A stretch of 64,000 nt of DNA, from assembly GCA_015179125.1 (NCBI GenBank), contig WHVA01000030.1, positions 62,001 to 126,000 on the forward strand, in the 5' to 3' direction. A program made the translations under genes and the position numbers. Below, piece after piece: positions 11,226 through 22,564 of the stretch. Under the pieces are notes generated by a model that was not told where the DNA came from, did not search any database, and worked only from the letters and a program-made list of their open reading frames with translations. How positions within the stretch are numbered: the first letter of the stretch is position 1; the number at the start of each line of letters is the position of its first letter. The DNA is from Gautieria morchelliformis (Eukaryota > Basidiomycota > Agaricomycetes > Gomphales > Gomphaceae).

Positions 11226-12906
11226 TAATGCACTATGGCTACCTCCAGTGCAATTGAGAGTATCTAGTGCTATGGTAGGCTACCAGGGATATGAATAGGT
11301 ACTGGGAGGCTATGAGGCATCATATATACAGGGGTAGCCTTTCAGTCTATGTGTGCTATTTTGTCTATGGAATGCTATCTATACATTGCTTTTTTTCCTG
11401 ATGTAGATAGATGCACCTACAGGCCATATGCACTGGAGATGTGGGGAGTTTGACCACTGCTGGGGTACCAGTGGCAGGATCCCTCCAAGGCAAGATATAT
11501 TACAATGGTCTAGGGATGTAACAATCAGGTTTAGATCTGCATTTCCCACCCCACTGTGGGGCCAGTACACCTGCAGGTGCCCACAGCCACCTTTCATCAC
11601 CCTCTTATTTCTCATACTACAGTATATCAGTGAATCCACTGTAATCAGTAGTAGGGTAGAGGCAGCTAGGAACCGACACCCTTATGTAATATGGGTGCCT
11701 ACGTCACATGAGTGCAAAATCTGAGTGTCCAGGAAATTTTCTTTGTCTTCTAGCAACATAAACTAGGATATAAAATCTCTGTCTCTTCCCAGCCTTCTCA
11801 AGTTCATCTAGGATAGTGCTTGAAAGGATGTGGTGCCTGTGGTACTATTGGTTAGCCCACACAGCTTGGGAACCAGTCAACCCCTTTTGGTGAATCACTC
11901 CAAAACTATGTAGAAATAAAAGTATAATTTTTTTGACACTCTAACTTTGAGAAATTGAATAAACCCTTTGCAACAAATGATAGCCTGCCTGCCATATAAG
12001 GAATGGATTCTAAGTAAAATATATGAATTAGCTGTCATAATTTCTTATAGGCTCTCTTCAAAAGGGCCTGCTGGCATATATAAGGGGGTGCCAGTTCCTA
12101 GCTATCTTATAAGTGCACTATAAGCACTAAGCGCTTCAAGCCTTATAATTGATTTTCTCTCTAGAGAGAGGATCCATTATAATGCTTGAAGCATTCCTGT
12201 CATTATATATTTATCATTCCCCTCATTATTAAATATACTCATGCCATGATGATCTTTGTTGTCGCATGTACATGTCACTCACCATACATCCAGACCAGTA
12301 TAGGGACTTCTATTACCCATCCTTGCATGCTGGGTCAAGTGTGTTCACTCAGCCCCAGGCACATGAGACAAGATTATCTTTGTGGAGGCTATACCTAATG
12401 AGGTGCATCACCAGACCTGTCTTATGATGCACAGGGGCACAGATGACAGTGCAGCATTGTTAGTTTTGCCCATGTTTGTGGATGGAAGTCTGACAGGCAT
12501 TGAGTGTACATTGCCTCTGTTACATTCTACTATTAAAGCACAACCACATAACTGTAAATCCATTTTGCCACCACGAGGGACACTCAGCTTGTTTTCACTC
12601 CAGCTTTGACTCAAATGCCAGTCCACGTTTCTGCTCACCACACTCACTGAGCTTCTAGCCCGACTGACTAAAGAAACTGGAGAAAGACTATGTCAGGATG
12701 TCTTGTCAAACATGTTGGTACAGCATCGAAAGCCATCTTTACAGCTAGATAGTGTGATGTCTCGCCTTCAATACCATTTATATACCCTTCAGTGACTGTG
12801 GGAGCACAGGTCATGTTTAGGGCTCTCATATCATGGTCTCCCCTTGTGCAATGACCCCCAGCCAATTCTCACACTTCAGTCTTGAGAAGTATTCACTGTC
12901 ACTGTT
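11226..12906. other. Unassigned stretch between transposons
   Basis: No recognisable gene. Short frames (for example 12382-12609) lack a known domain. The stretch holds the long inverted repeat at 12133-12192. Part is A/T-rich (11900-12250). Confidence 0.4.
12133..12192. repeat. Imperfect 17-bp inverted repeat around an inner palindrome
   Basis: Arms GCTTCAAGCCTTATAAT (12133-12149) and ATTATAATGCTTGAAGC (12176-12192) pair with one mismatch. The loop contains the perfect palindrome TCTCTCTAGAGAGA (12156-12169). It could be the junction of a decayed MITE or a foldback hairpin. Confidence 0.8.
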
Positions 12907-13215
12907 ATGCCTCTTGGGGACCCACCATTTGCTATAATGGGCCGCCTGCTGCGGCCCGTCGAAAAAAGAACGCAGCTACAGGCCAAATGGTTCAACCTCT
13001 GTGACACCAAGGAGCAGAGGTTCTGGGACCTCCTGAAGGAGGCTAGAGAGACGCCATCGGGCTCCCACATGCGCAGGATGGTGACCATGCTGAAACGGGC
13101 CCAGGAGGAGGCCCATGCCAGCAGCCAACGGTTAGGCTACTTCCTCATCAGTGAAGGAACCGCCGTGGATTTTTGGCTGCTATGGGCCTTCATCCACTCC
13201 AACCAACTTCAGTAA
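12907..13215 (+). CDS. Possible small hypothetical protein, 102 residues
   Basis: An open frame noticeably richer in G+C than the A/T-rich DNA around it. The translation is Lys/Arg- and Glu-rich, with a helical middle (LLKEARETPSGSHMRRMV) and a hydrophobic C-terminal stretch (VDFWLLWAFI). I recognise no domain. The change in composition and the absence of internal stops are the only arguments for coding; it may be a fragment of a larger repeat-encoded protein. Confidence 0.3.
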   Translation: MPLGDPPFAIMGRLLRPVEKRTQLQAKWFNLCDTKEQRFWDLLKEARETPSGSHMRRMVTMLKRAQEEAHASSQRLGYFLISEGTAVDFWLLWAFIHSNQLQ

Positions 13216-13339
13216 CAGCCTTGAAATGTGGAACACATTGGGTCCTGATTGAAAGCCCAGCTGCATGCTTTTACCTTGTGCCTTACCATGCATTCATCTA
13301 GCTCTGTATCATAGTTTCAAAGATGCTGAGAGGAGCAAG

Positions 13340-13739
13340 TAGCTATCCCTTGGAGTCAATAGGTCATCAGATTCACCCAGGCCTTGTACAATGGTAAGTT
13401 GATGTGGCAGCCAAATATGTTGTTGATCTTTACTCACCCTTAACAGAACACTCTTAGCAGCCTCTCTTGAGGCCTTCACCACACAAGCTTGTTCCAGTGT
13501 CAGTCCTTCATAGTCATCCTCATCATCAGTCTCCACTTTGTGTTCCTTCTCATCTGCCTCCAGCACACAAACACAGTTCTTCAATTCAATATTCCCTCTG
13601 CAAGTCTTGTATTATTGGTCTGTATGTCAGAAATCTGATCATTTGCCAATTTCAGGTCATTTTTTATGGCTGCTACTTGTCTTCCAAGCTCCAAAATCTT
13701 CAAGAGGATTGCATCCTTCAATAAGTTAGAAGCTGAGGG
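13340..13739 (-). pseudogene. C-terminal fragment of a pogo/CENP-B-like transposase
   Basis: Minus-strand translation gives a coiled-coil-like segment (LLKDAILLKILELGRQVAAI) and, after a stop, an acidic block with DYEGLTLEQACVVKAS. The order of a leucine-rich helix, then a basic/acidic linker, then a 'GLTxEEA' box resembles the C-terminal tail of fungal DDE_1 transposases. No catalytic part is present. The fragment ends exactly where the LTR-like sequence at 13740 begins, so the retroelement probably inserted into it. Confidence 0.5.
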
Positions 13740-13848
13740 TGTTAGAACGCAGACGCAGATGGTGATAGGCAAGGCCGATGGAACTGTATATATATTACAT
13801 AATACAGAACTCATACGATGACGCGTCGCCTCCACAGCACATCAACAC
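13740..13848. repeat. Probable short LTR (3' LTR) of the gag-only Copia remnant
   Basis: Begins TGTTAGAACG and ends ACATCAACA, giving TG...CA ends. On the minus strand a purine-rich tract (AGAGTGGGAG) sits immediately before it, where a polypurine tract should be. Its first 28 bp recur exactly at 15106-15133, at the other side of the gag gene, where the copy is cut off by the family-B Gypsy LTR. The ~109-bp length is inferred. Confidence 0.55.
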
Positions 13849-13865
13849 TCCCACTCTGTGGAGGC

Positions 13866-14934
13866 TCAGAGGAGGATTGGGCCGCTGGAAGCAGGATCTT
13901 CAATATCCGTTGGGCTTTGCTCCCACTGAGTGTCCGGATTAGTAGATGAAAATGATACGGTATTTGTGAGATGAGCGTATTCCGTAACATTCTGAGCAGG
14001 TCCGAGTGCATTTGCCATAAGTGCAAACATACGCGGATTGACCCTGGCGAACGCAGCTACTTCGGTTGCATCATTGGTAGGGTTTCCTTCGTTTTCCTTC
14101 GCAAACATAGTGCCTGATACGATGTTATCCTTGACATCTTGCGGCATGTCCGCGATGCATTTTGCTGCAATGTGGCCGGCGCGCCCGCAACGGAAGCATA
14201 CACCGTCTCGACCTTGTGAGTTCCCCCAGTCAATTTCTGTGCCCTTCGATGCTGACTTCCTTATCCCCCCTTGCTTCCGCTGTTTCCCTGCGAAATATAG
14301 TCGTTCGCCGTTGGTTTCGTCGCTCCCACTGGTTCCGTTAGGTAAGTAACTTGTCATTACCATGTGGGCTTCGTGTTCCTTAAGAGAAGCTATGATTTCA
14401 TTTAGCTTCGGCTCTTCTTTACGCGTGATAAGTGCCGATCGTACGGGGGCGAAGGATTCGTGGAGGCGGAGGAGAACCATGTCGGTGATTTCTGTCTCGT
14501 GAAGGGGGTGTTTTATAGCGGCAAGTTGATGGGAGATGGATTGAATAGTGTTGATAAACTCAGTAACTGGTTTTGACGGGTCATGAGTGACGTTGTAGAA
14601 ATTGCAGCGCAGATTGAGACGGTTCGATGCGACATCCTTTTCAAATTCTTCCTTCAACAGGGACCAGGCTTCTGAACCGAAAGAAACCTGTGTGATGATG
14701 TGTCGTTCGTCAGGATTGACGAGAAGATAGATGATAGCGTAAGCGCGTTTGTTTCGTTTCTGCCATAATAGTAGTTGGGCGGGGTCCGCGGGTTGAGTAG
14801 TACTGCCATCAACCATCCCAAAAAGGTCCTCCGTCTCGAGGATGACTTCGGCGTCCTTTCGCCATGTTGACCAATTTGGCGGTGAACGTGTGAGTTTGGC
14901 AATGCCTGAGATTAAGTTATGAACGGAATTCATG
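13866..14934 (-). CDS. Copia-type Gag polyprotein (UBN2-like) with CCHC zinc knuckle
   Basis: The likely start is the Met of MNSVHNLISGIAKLTR at 14934. An upstream in-frame extension to 15017 is encoded by the 10-bp tandem repeat and is probably untranslated. The product is ~355 residues. Residues ~10-210 match the Copia gag (UBN2/Retrotran_gag_2) pattern, with WSTWRKDAEVILE, LLWQKRNKRAYAIIYLLV and AWSLLKEEFE. A zinc knuckle CFRCGRAGHIAAKC follows near residue 265 and binds retroelement RNA. The frame is uninterrupted, unlike nearly every other retroelement frame in the window. No protease, integrase or RT follows in any frame before 13740, so the element would depend on another Copia for replication. 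I infer a gag-only, internally deleted element. Confidence 0.85.
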
Positions 14935-15000
14935 GTTGTTGGAAAAGGGAATTTAGAGATATTGGGAAAACACAGATACTGGCACGGACGTGTGCACAGA

Positions 15001-15070
15001 TTAACACAGATTAACACAGATTAACACAGATTAACACAGATTAACACAGATTAACACAGATTAACACAGA
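15001..15070. repeat. 10-bp tandem repeat TTAACACAGA x7
   Basis: Seven exact consecutive copies, followed by degenerate copies (TAGGCGCAGA). They lie in the 5' leader of the minus-strand Copia gag gene, between the 5' LTR remnant and the gag start. Confidence 0.97.
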
Positions 15071-15105
15071 TAGGCGCAGATTAGGCAAGGGCAGGGCCCA
15101 TAACC

Positions 15106-15133
15106 TGTTAGAACGCAGACGCAGATGGTGATA
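15106..15133. repeat. 28-bp LTR-tip repeat, second copy, truncated
   Basis: Identical to 13740-13767. It stops where the family-B Gypsy LTR begins at 15134. I could not find the rest of this LTR beyond the Gypsy element at 24171, so the flanks may have been rearranged. Confidence 0.8.
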
Positions 15134-15346
15134 TGTAAAGATGTCGATCTTAGGACCTTGTATCACAAGGGCACTGCAGAACTTGACCAATGAGTGGTAT
15201 TCTGAATGCTACGTAGTGACAGGTAAGAGTAAGATGCGATGGGGACCGCTAGCCGGTTCCCACGCATAAACTATACAGTGGTCCCTAAGGGGCCCACTGG
15301 GATTATGTAATAACTAATGTACATGTAGATACACGGGTTATTTACA
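15134..15346 (-). repeat. Family-B Gypsy 3' LTR
   Basis: Near-identical to 23957-24170. The adjacent polypurine tract on the inner side identifies it as the 3' LTR. Confidence 0.93.
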
Positions 15347-15382
15347 CCCTCCCCCTCTATAGACAACTATAGGGGTTAACGC

Positions 15383-15814
15383 CTACTCATAGAGGTCGTC
15401 CATGAGGGAGTCCTCTAGAGTGGCCGATACGACGACGATGTCGTCGTACGGGGCCAGAGGAGCACGTGACTCCTCCGGGGGCACCTCCGCGTCATCGGTG
15501 GCGATCGGGTGAGGCTGGTTGGCCTCACCATTAGCGGTGGTCTCCGCTTGGGCGCTGGGGCCCGCATCCTCGCGGAGCATGGCCTCAACAGCCGGGTCCT
15601 CCGTTTGAGGAGGGGGCCGGAAGCGCGCCAGCTCTTGGTCAAGCTGAGCCTGAGTGAGGGGTCGTGGCACTGCGGCCCTCACGTGGCTGGTCTCGATGAC
15701 CTTTTGTTGGCCCTCACGGGCGGCGGCGCTGAATGCCGCGCCGGTGATGCTGCGCTGAACGTAATGTTCAATGCGCGCCGCTCGCTCACGAGTGACTCCC
15801 GCGTAGCGGGCCAA
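15383..15814 (-). CDS. Small 3' frame of Gypsy B, 143 residues, unknown function
   Basis: An open frame between the chromodomain and the 3' LTR on the element's coding strand. The N-terminal ~50 residues look helical (MARYAGVTRERAARIEHYVQ), the middle is rich in Pro, Ala and Glu, and the C-terminus is acidic (DSLMDDLYE). I recognise no domain. It may be an accessory protein, or a C-terminal extension of Pol that has lost its frame; pol ends at a stop near 15956. Confidence 0.45.
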   Translation of the reverse strand: MARYAGVTRERAARIEHYVQRSITGAAFSAAAREGQQKVIETSHVRAAVPRPLTQAQLDQELARFRPPPQTEDPAVEAMLREDAGPSAQAETTANGEANQPHPIATDDAEVPPEESRAPLAPYDDIVVVSATLEDSLMDDLYE

Positions 15815-15955
15815 CCATCTCGCGATCTCCGCGAGTGGGATGTTGGGGCCGGGGTGGTTGCTTCCAAGAAGCGATGCACCCTCGGAAAGATCCGAGGTGA
15901 AAATTTAACCGCACCGTGGCCGGCGCGTCACGTGGCCTGCACGTGATGGACGTGT

Positions 15956-18900
15956 CTAGCGGCGTCTGGGGAGGTCGTGTGGCTTGCCCACCCCCCGAAG
16001 CTCTAGGTAGCTATCCAGGGCTTCAAGGTCCTTGCAGGACGACATAGGTTCCCATGTCACGTCGCCTAGGGTCCAACGGACCTGGAATTCCAGGTCCGTC
16101 GAGTTTATCCATCGATGTGCGATAATCTCGTCGACGAGCCACTCCTTGTCGTCATTTGCTCCGAAGTCATAAAATGACTTGGCCTCACGACGAGGGAACA
16201 ATTCGTCGTTGTTAGCCTCGTATCGCCGTACAAGGCTGGAATGGAAGACCGGTGAAACATTTGCGTCACTCGATGCTCTATGATTGCATCGTGTGCCGCC
16301 ATCAGGTTCCATTTTGCCTGATGTGCGAACCGGGCCACCCCCTTGAACGGGGTGTCCGCGGCTATGGGGAGGTCTATCCGCGGCATATAGCCGTGGATCA
16401 GCTCGAAAGGTGCGAACCCTGTGGTCGCACTGACGTTGCTGTTAAGGGCGACCTCAACCATTGGGCATTTCACTGCCCAATCCTTCTGATCGTCTCTGAC
16501 GACCGCGTGCAATATCTGGCCGATCGAGCAGTTTGCCCGCTCGGTTGCTCCATCCGTTTGTGGATGGAAGGCAGTTGACATGAGGAGCTTAGTCCGCATG
16601 AGTCGCTGGAGTTCACGCCAGAAGATCGACGTGAACTTTGAGTCTCTGTCCGAGGCGATGGAGTCGGGAACTCCGTGTAGTCGGATGACCTCTTTCAGAA
16701 ACAGCCAGGCTACTCCCTTGGCTGACACGCTCGTCGTGGTTGGCACGAGGTGTATGAGCGACGTTAGTCGGTCGATGACTACCATCAGGTAGTCACAGTC
16801 GTTGGACTTGGGCAGGGGCCCCATGAAGTCGATGCCAATCGACTGCCACGGCCTATCCGGAATGGGTAGGCTGTGTAGTAGGCCTTTGGGCCGTTGTGGC
16901 CCGGTTTTCGTCATCTGACACCTCACGCACGATGTGCAGAACACTTCTATGTCTGGGCTCATGCCCAGCCACCAATATGCTCTTCGAACGTAGTTCGAAG
17001 TCTTCAGATGGCCGTAGTGGCCGACTATCTGATGTGCCCGATCGATGATAATTTCGATCAGCCTCCTTCCCCCTTGAAGAACAGAGCGGGGGACGGCAAT
17101 GACGTCTCTTTTGAGCTGATTCTTAGTCCAGATCAGCCTGTCCCGGATCCCAAATCTCGGGTGCGCGTCCGGGTGCGCCATGATCTTTGTGAACATGGTG
17201 TCCCTATGGTACGCGTCTCGTAGGACCTTAGACAGGTCTACGCCTTGCTCAATGATCCGGCGCAGGGGTGCGCCGTCATTCCCTGCGGCGATGGCTCTGA
17301 CGTCATCGTCGTCGTCGCTTGACGCAGCGACGTGCGTGGGCTCTGGTGAGCCCTCGTTTAATGCGGCGGCTTCCGTTACTCTCGCCTCTGTCTTCTCAGC
17401 GAGGCGTTTAGAGCGTCTTGTCGCCGTTGTTCGCAGCTCGACATACCGGTCGGTGGGCAATAACTCACCGTCCGGATCTAGACGCGCATCCGCATTCACG
17501 AAGACGTGGTCCAGGTGATTGTCATCACTCGTGTCGCTCTCATAGTAGCGCGACAGGCAGTCCGCTACCTTGTTCTCTACACCGTCAACATGAACGGTGT
17601 TGAAATTGAACCGTGAGAGAAACTCCCACCATCTGACCTGTCGGTCAGATAGGCTCTTTTGGGTCTCGAAGTACTCGAGTCCCTTGTGGTCTGTGACAAG
17701 GGTGAACCTTCGACCCAGCAGTTTGTCCTCCCATTTCATGAGAGCCTCGAGCACCGTGATAGTCTCGTGCTTGTGAGTCCGGTAGTGTTGCTGAGCAACG
17801 CTGAACTTCTTTGACAAGAAGCCGGCCGGTCGACAAGTTTTCCAATCAGGACCTTGGCCGTAGACCGCACCGACGCCGGCTTTTGATCCGTCGGTGATCA
17901 CCCAGATCGGCTCTGGGCACCTTGCGTCTACTGGACGCAGGATCGGGGCCTTACAGGCCAACGCCTTAATGCTTTGCCAGCATTTGTCGAGCAGTGGTGT
18001 CCATTCAAATGGACGGTTATTATGCGCACAGCCCGATAGCGGGGTGGTATATGCGCTAACATCCGGCATGTAGTGTGCCAGATACTGTACGAGCCCGGGG
18101 AAACGCTGGACGTCGTTGAACGTCCGTGGCCTGCGCCACTCGCGGATGCGTTGCATCTTATCCTCGTCGGCATGTACCCCTCGGCCATCGATCATATGGC
18201 CGAGGCACTCCATTCGGATGGAGTAGAGGTCCACCTTTTTCTTGCTCAGAAAGAGGTGGTTCTTCCTCAGTCTGTCAAAGACGATGTAGAGGTGCTCTTC
18301 ATGCTCTTGTATTGAGAGCGAGAATATGAAGATGTCATCCATGTATACATGGACGAAGCGACCTATGCAGTCGCGGAAAATGGCTGTCATCAGCCGTTGG
18401 AATGTTGATGGGGTGTTACAGTACCCCATCTGTATCACCTGGCTCCTGAAGGTGCCAAGGATCGTGGCAAAGGCTGTCTTTGCTACATGATCCGGATGGA
18501 TCCGGATCTGCTCGTATGCTTCTGACATATCGAGTTTGTTCGATATTGGCAGCGAGCCATGTCACTGCGTATGATATCCTGATCCGGGAAGGGCGTGACG
18601 TCCTTCACCGTGTTTTCGTTCTGCTGGCGCAGATCGAAGACGGTTCTCAACGTACCGTTCTTCTTCGGCACACATAGCATGGGCACTGCCTGCTGCGCTA
18701 CTGCCGGAATCCACCACTTTGCAGTGGTGTATCGTTCTATTTTGCCGACAGTTCCTCTCGGAAGTGTTCGGGGCATTTCAGTAGTCGATACCGCATGTGC
18801 TTGTTGGGATCGATGAGGTTGATCTCATGGTTGATCTCCCGCAGCGGCGGGAGTTCTAATGGAATTCCACTGACTAGGTCAGCAATTCTTTCCATCCATT

Positions 18901-19500
18901 CCTCGCGGAGGCGAGGAAGGTCATCATCCGTGAGGATGATGGTAGTGGTTGGCTTAGAAGCCATTAGACGCTGTTGGCGTCTATTAGGTCCCGGGCGCAC
19001 GGGCCCGCTTTCCTCTTTCCCATCGCTTTCACCATTAGGTGAGACGTCTCTCCCTACAACCATAGGGTGAGTTCGAGGACGAGTCGTCTCGCGACTCGTC
19101 CTCCTGGCTTCAATGAGCCAGGTTCGGCGTCGGCGCTTGGGTGATTCTGCTCACCCGTGGCCCCTTGTCCTCATTCTTCGATTCGTCGTCGTCGAATGAG
19201 ACCTTGCCCGGGGGATCACCTCGTTTCCCTTGCGGATCGTCCCTGGGCTCGAGAAGTCCAGGGTTATGCGAATCTCCTTAGGAACGGTGTCCCTAAGATC
19301 GCGTCGTAATATTCGACGTTTGCTACGTCGAAGTATTCGTCGTATGTCCCGCGACCAAACTTGATGGTCGTGTTCGTTCCATAGTTGATCGTGGAATGGC
19401 TGCCTATGCAGGCTAGCTGCAGCGCGATTGGTTGCTCCAGGGAGAATGTCTTCATCCGGTAGCTCTGCGGGGGACAGCAGTACCCCTTCACTGCCGCTAT
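15956..19500 (-). pseudogene. Gypsy B Pol: protease, RT, RNase H, integrase, chromodomain (frameshifted)
   Basis: The longest frame (18528-16105, 807 residues) holds the RT palm with YMDDIFIFS (~residue 62), RNase H (VITDGSKAGVGAVY, then LVTDHKGLEYF), the integrase zinc-binding part (CTSCVRCQM), and the DDE core (IGIDFMGPLPKS; SDRDSKFTSIFW; FHPQTDGATERAN). Upstream RT pieces sit in other frames: 19063-18737 and 18776-18483, with VPKKNGTLRTVFDLR. The protease active-site triad reads LLDSGSEGVLLS near 19500, and its C-terminal half lies in another frame (ILGTPFLR near 19280). After a frameshift near 16240 a chromodomain follows (EIIAHRWINSTDLEFQVRW...WEP, 16170-16030). Shifts at about 19455, 19280, 18750, 18500 and 16240 make it non-functional as it stands. 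Confidence 0.9.
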
Positions 19501-20931
19501 CTAGCAGGCAGTGGGATTTTACGCCGTTTATTTCCCAGTACCCCGATAGGGTACGGTTCTCACTACGCGGACGCGTTGGCCGCGTTCTGTGTTTGCTTCG
19601 GTGGTGATACACTGGCTCGGCCGCCTTGTCTGGTGTGACCGATGTGCGTGCCGCCATGACTTTCGTGGCGGTTTCGTCTTCCAGCGCGAATCTGATCGCG
19701 CTGGACCTGTAGGTGGTGTCCTCCACCTCTTCGTCCCATTCATAGTATTGGGACGGCTCAGGGTCCCACTCTTCAGCGGGCGTGTCTCCGTTATCCGGAG
19801 TGTCGTTGGGTTGGGGATCACCCTCCCCCTCTTCATCAATCTGTTGAAGAGAGCTTTGATCGGGATCCATCTCCGGATCCTCGGCTTCATCGTCGTGCCT
19901 CACAGCCGCTGTCCTTATACCGGACCTAATCCGGGGGCATTCTGCCTTCTTGTGGCCAGGTTGGCCACATTCAAAGCATGCGGTGTTGCTTTGGCTGCCG
20001 CTGGGCCTGTCATTGGGCCGGCCCGACATTTTCGTCGGTGGGGCAGGTCGCGGGGACGATCTGACGCTTGAGGCTGTTTAGCTTCAGGCGGGCGTCCAGC
20101 TTGTGCTGGGCGTGAGGGCGGTAGCCGTTGACCTGTTCCGCTTCTTGTGAACAGGCTGGGCCTGGTCAGGCCCGTTTGTGTCAACGGCTTGCTCCCTGTG
20201 AGCCGGGCGGTGCTTGCCGTTGCTGCTGCGCTTTCTGCGCGGCGCATCCCCATGTTGTATCGGGATGCCTCCTCGATCATCCGGGCCGTCTCGAAGAGTT
20301 GCTCTATTGAGCTGCTCTCGGCATTATAGCCCTTTTTGAGGACCTCGTTGCGCAGTGTTTTGCGTAGCGCAGATACGAACTGTCTCCGGAACGTGTACTC
20401 GTCTGGCGGCTGTATCATACGTGCCGCGTATTTCGTGAGCTCGTTCAGCATCTCCTGAACGGTTTTCATGCCTTGCATGACCGCGTCGAACTTATTCGAC
20501 GCGTGATGGTATGTCAGTGTGTGCAGGAACCTCTTTTGAAGGCCTTGCATCACAGATTCCAGCGTCCAGATGCGGACCTGGCGATCGAAGCGTTCAACGT
20601 TTCGAAGGAACCATTCCTGGGCTTTGCCGGTGAGGCGAGTGCCCACATAGCCGACCTGCATGTCAATGCTGGTTGGTCCTAGGAGGCAATTCATTTTCAG
20701 CCATCGCAGGATGGCTGCCACGAAGATTTCAAACTCTTCGAGGTCCGATCCCCCTGCATATGGCTCGGGGTGGGCCAATTTTACGCCGGCCTTCGCTAGC
20801 ACAGACTTCTCCGGGTCTGTGTCCGCGGCGTCTGCCAACGCCACGCGGATCATCCGCGTGATCCCGTCGTACGGCTCCATTGGTACGACGTCGGCCTGGT
20901 CAGGGATTCCCTGGCCTTCCGTTGGGGCCAT
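19151..20931 (-). pseudogene. Gypsy B Gag with zinc knuckle, frameshifted near 19950-20000
   Basis: The likely start MAPTEGQGIPDQ is at 20931. The frame to 19915 contains a typical Gypsy capsid region: FEIFVAAILRWLKMN, LTGKAQEWFLRNVERFD and LEQLFETA-like segments. The CCHC knuckle (CFECGQPGHKKAEC) is encoded in another frame (20029 leftwards), so one indel separates capsid from nucleocapsid. The knuckle frame continues through an acidic linker into the protease. An alternative is a programmed frameshift, but the wider decay of the element makes mutation more likely. Confidence 0.8.
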
Positions 20932-21526
20932 GGATCGCTCGCGCGGTTGTGACGCCGCGCGGAGTAGGCTTTTATATGCCCTGACGGGCCCCGGGCCCGG
21001 ATCGGGCTCGGGATCGGGAGCATTTTGTGCTCTCGGTTCCGGGGGCGTTTTGTGCCTGGTGTCCCTGTATGGGATCCTGCTTTGCCAGTCAAATAGGAGA
21101 AATTCCATGTATTTTCGAAATAGTGACCTTAAAATATAGCATACTGGTATTGCTATCATTGGGGATGAACTATTTAAACTTCCTCTAATTTCCTACCATT
21201 TTTTCGCCATTTCTAATGAAGTCTTTGGCTCAAAACACTTCTATTCTGTTGCAGCAAAGTTATGAATCCACATGTATCCACAACTCTGCTTATTCAAACT
21301 CCGACGCGCGCGAACCCGAACTCGAGCCTGTGGACACTTACGCACCCACAAACTCTGGCCAACCTACCGGTTCGGACTCAGCACTCTGGAAATAGCAATT
21401 TATTCCCAAGCCTCCACAACACAGTTTGTGCAATACAAACTCAGCCCAACCTATGCTACCATAGCAACAAGGCTATGCTAGGCTGTGCTGTGCCATGACT
21501 ACACTCCTAAAATAGAATTAGGGTCA

Positions 21527-21960
21527 TGACTCACTGCCAAGCTGGAGTATTATTGGTCCAAAGTCTTGTGACTTGGGAAATGACTCCTGCATGACTCAGA
21601 GCCTGGCTCGGCACGTGACTCATGCTCAGACTCTGGCGTATCATTGGCTGAGGGGCCGCTTACCAATGAAAGGCTGTGTTGAGCTAATCCTCTTTAAGAA
21701 TAAGGGTGTATCTTATTCTTAGACGTGACTCATGCCTGACTCACTACCCCATTTCCGCATGACTCACCCCCTAATCGTGGGCTGTGATTGGTCAACACGA
21801 GTTCTGACTCATTACCCTGTTTCACTCTGACTCACTACCCCATTTCTGCGTGACTCAGTGCATGACTCACTCCCTAATCGTGAACTGTGATTGGCCAACA
21901 CATGCTCTGACTCACTACCCTTTTTCTCAATGACTCACTACCCTATTTTTTCGTGACTCA
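21527..21960 (+). promoter_or_regulatory. Array of 13 TGACTCA (Gcn4/AP-1-type bZIP) sites
   Basis: Exact TGACTCA starts at 21527, 21594, 21616, 21726, 21737, 21760, 21805, 21828, 21851, 21863, 21908, 21931 and 21954. Several neighbours are 23 bp apart (21805/21828/21851 and 21908/21931/21954). About 0.03 would be expected by chance in 434 bp. TGACTCA is the consensus of Gcn4/CPC1-type bZIP activators. A TATA-like TATAAAAGG follows at about 21991, so the array probably drives rightward transcription. Confidence 0.8.
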
Positions 21961-21988
21961 TTATAGTCTATTAATAGATAGTAGATAC

Positions 21989-22000
21989 AATATAAAAGGA
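21989..22000 (+). promoter_or_regulatory. TATA box downstream of the bZIP array
   Basis: AATATAAAAGGAGG lies about 30 bp after the last TGACTCA. Pyrimidine-rich sequence follows at 22010-22060 and could hold the start site. Confidence 0.6.
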
Positions 22001-22564
22001 GGCCTTACTGCCCACCTTTCATCAGCCAATACATCATCATCTACTATCCACGTACCTCGTGTGACTTGCCAAGCTTGCACAGCTTACTAAGCTGCTAACC
22101 CCAGCTAGGGTTATTACACTTACTTAGTGTATTAATTCTCAGTTAAGTAGTTGCGTTTCTTCTTAGCCACCCGGACTAACACTCCAGGTGAAATTCTGCA
22201 GAGTGAGTCTGACAATCGATTTCCTTGTCAATTAGCTCTCCAATACCCGAGACGAACTGATCAGTGACTTTCCTGTTCAGTGACTTTCACAAGTCACTTC
22301 TTAAACCCTAGTCGCTCGTTTATTGCAGTGCATTGACATTAATCGGGTCAGTCCACTTACAAACTCTCCTGTGAAGCCATTCCTATCTTTTTGGAATACT
22401 TGGACCCTGATAGTCGTCCTTGAACCTACAGACTTTTAGTTTATTGTTCAGTGCTGCTAAGAAACGTATTGCCTTCCATCTGTATTAACTTGGACTAGTT
22501 TTTACGCGGATTGCAACCAAGGTACAAATATTAAATTATTTCCGGAGTTGTGCTGCAGCATTGT

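Noticed and set aside
11830-11900. tRNA-like A box (TGGTTAGCCC)
   Set aside because: No matching B box or cloverleaf in the following 60 bp.
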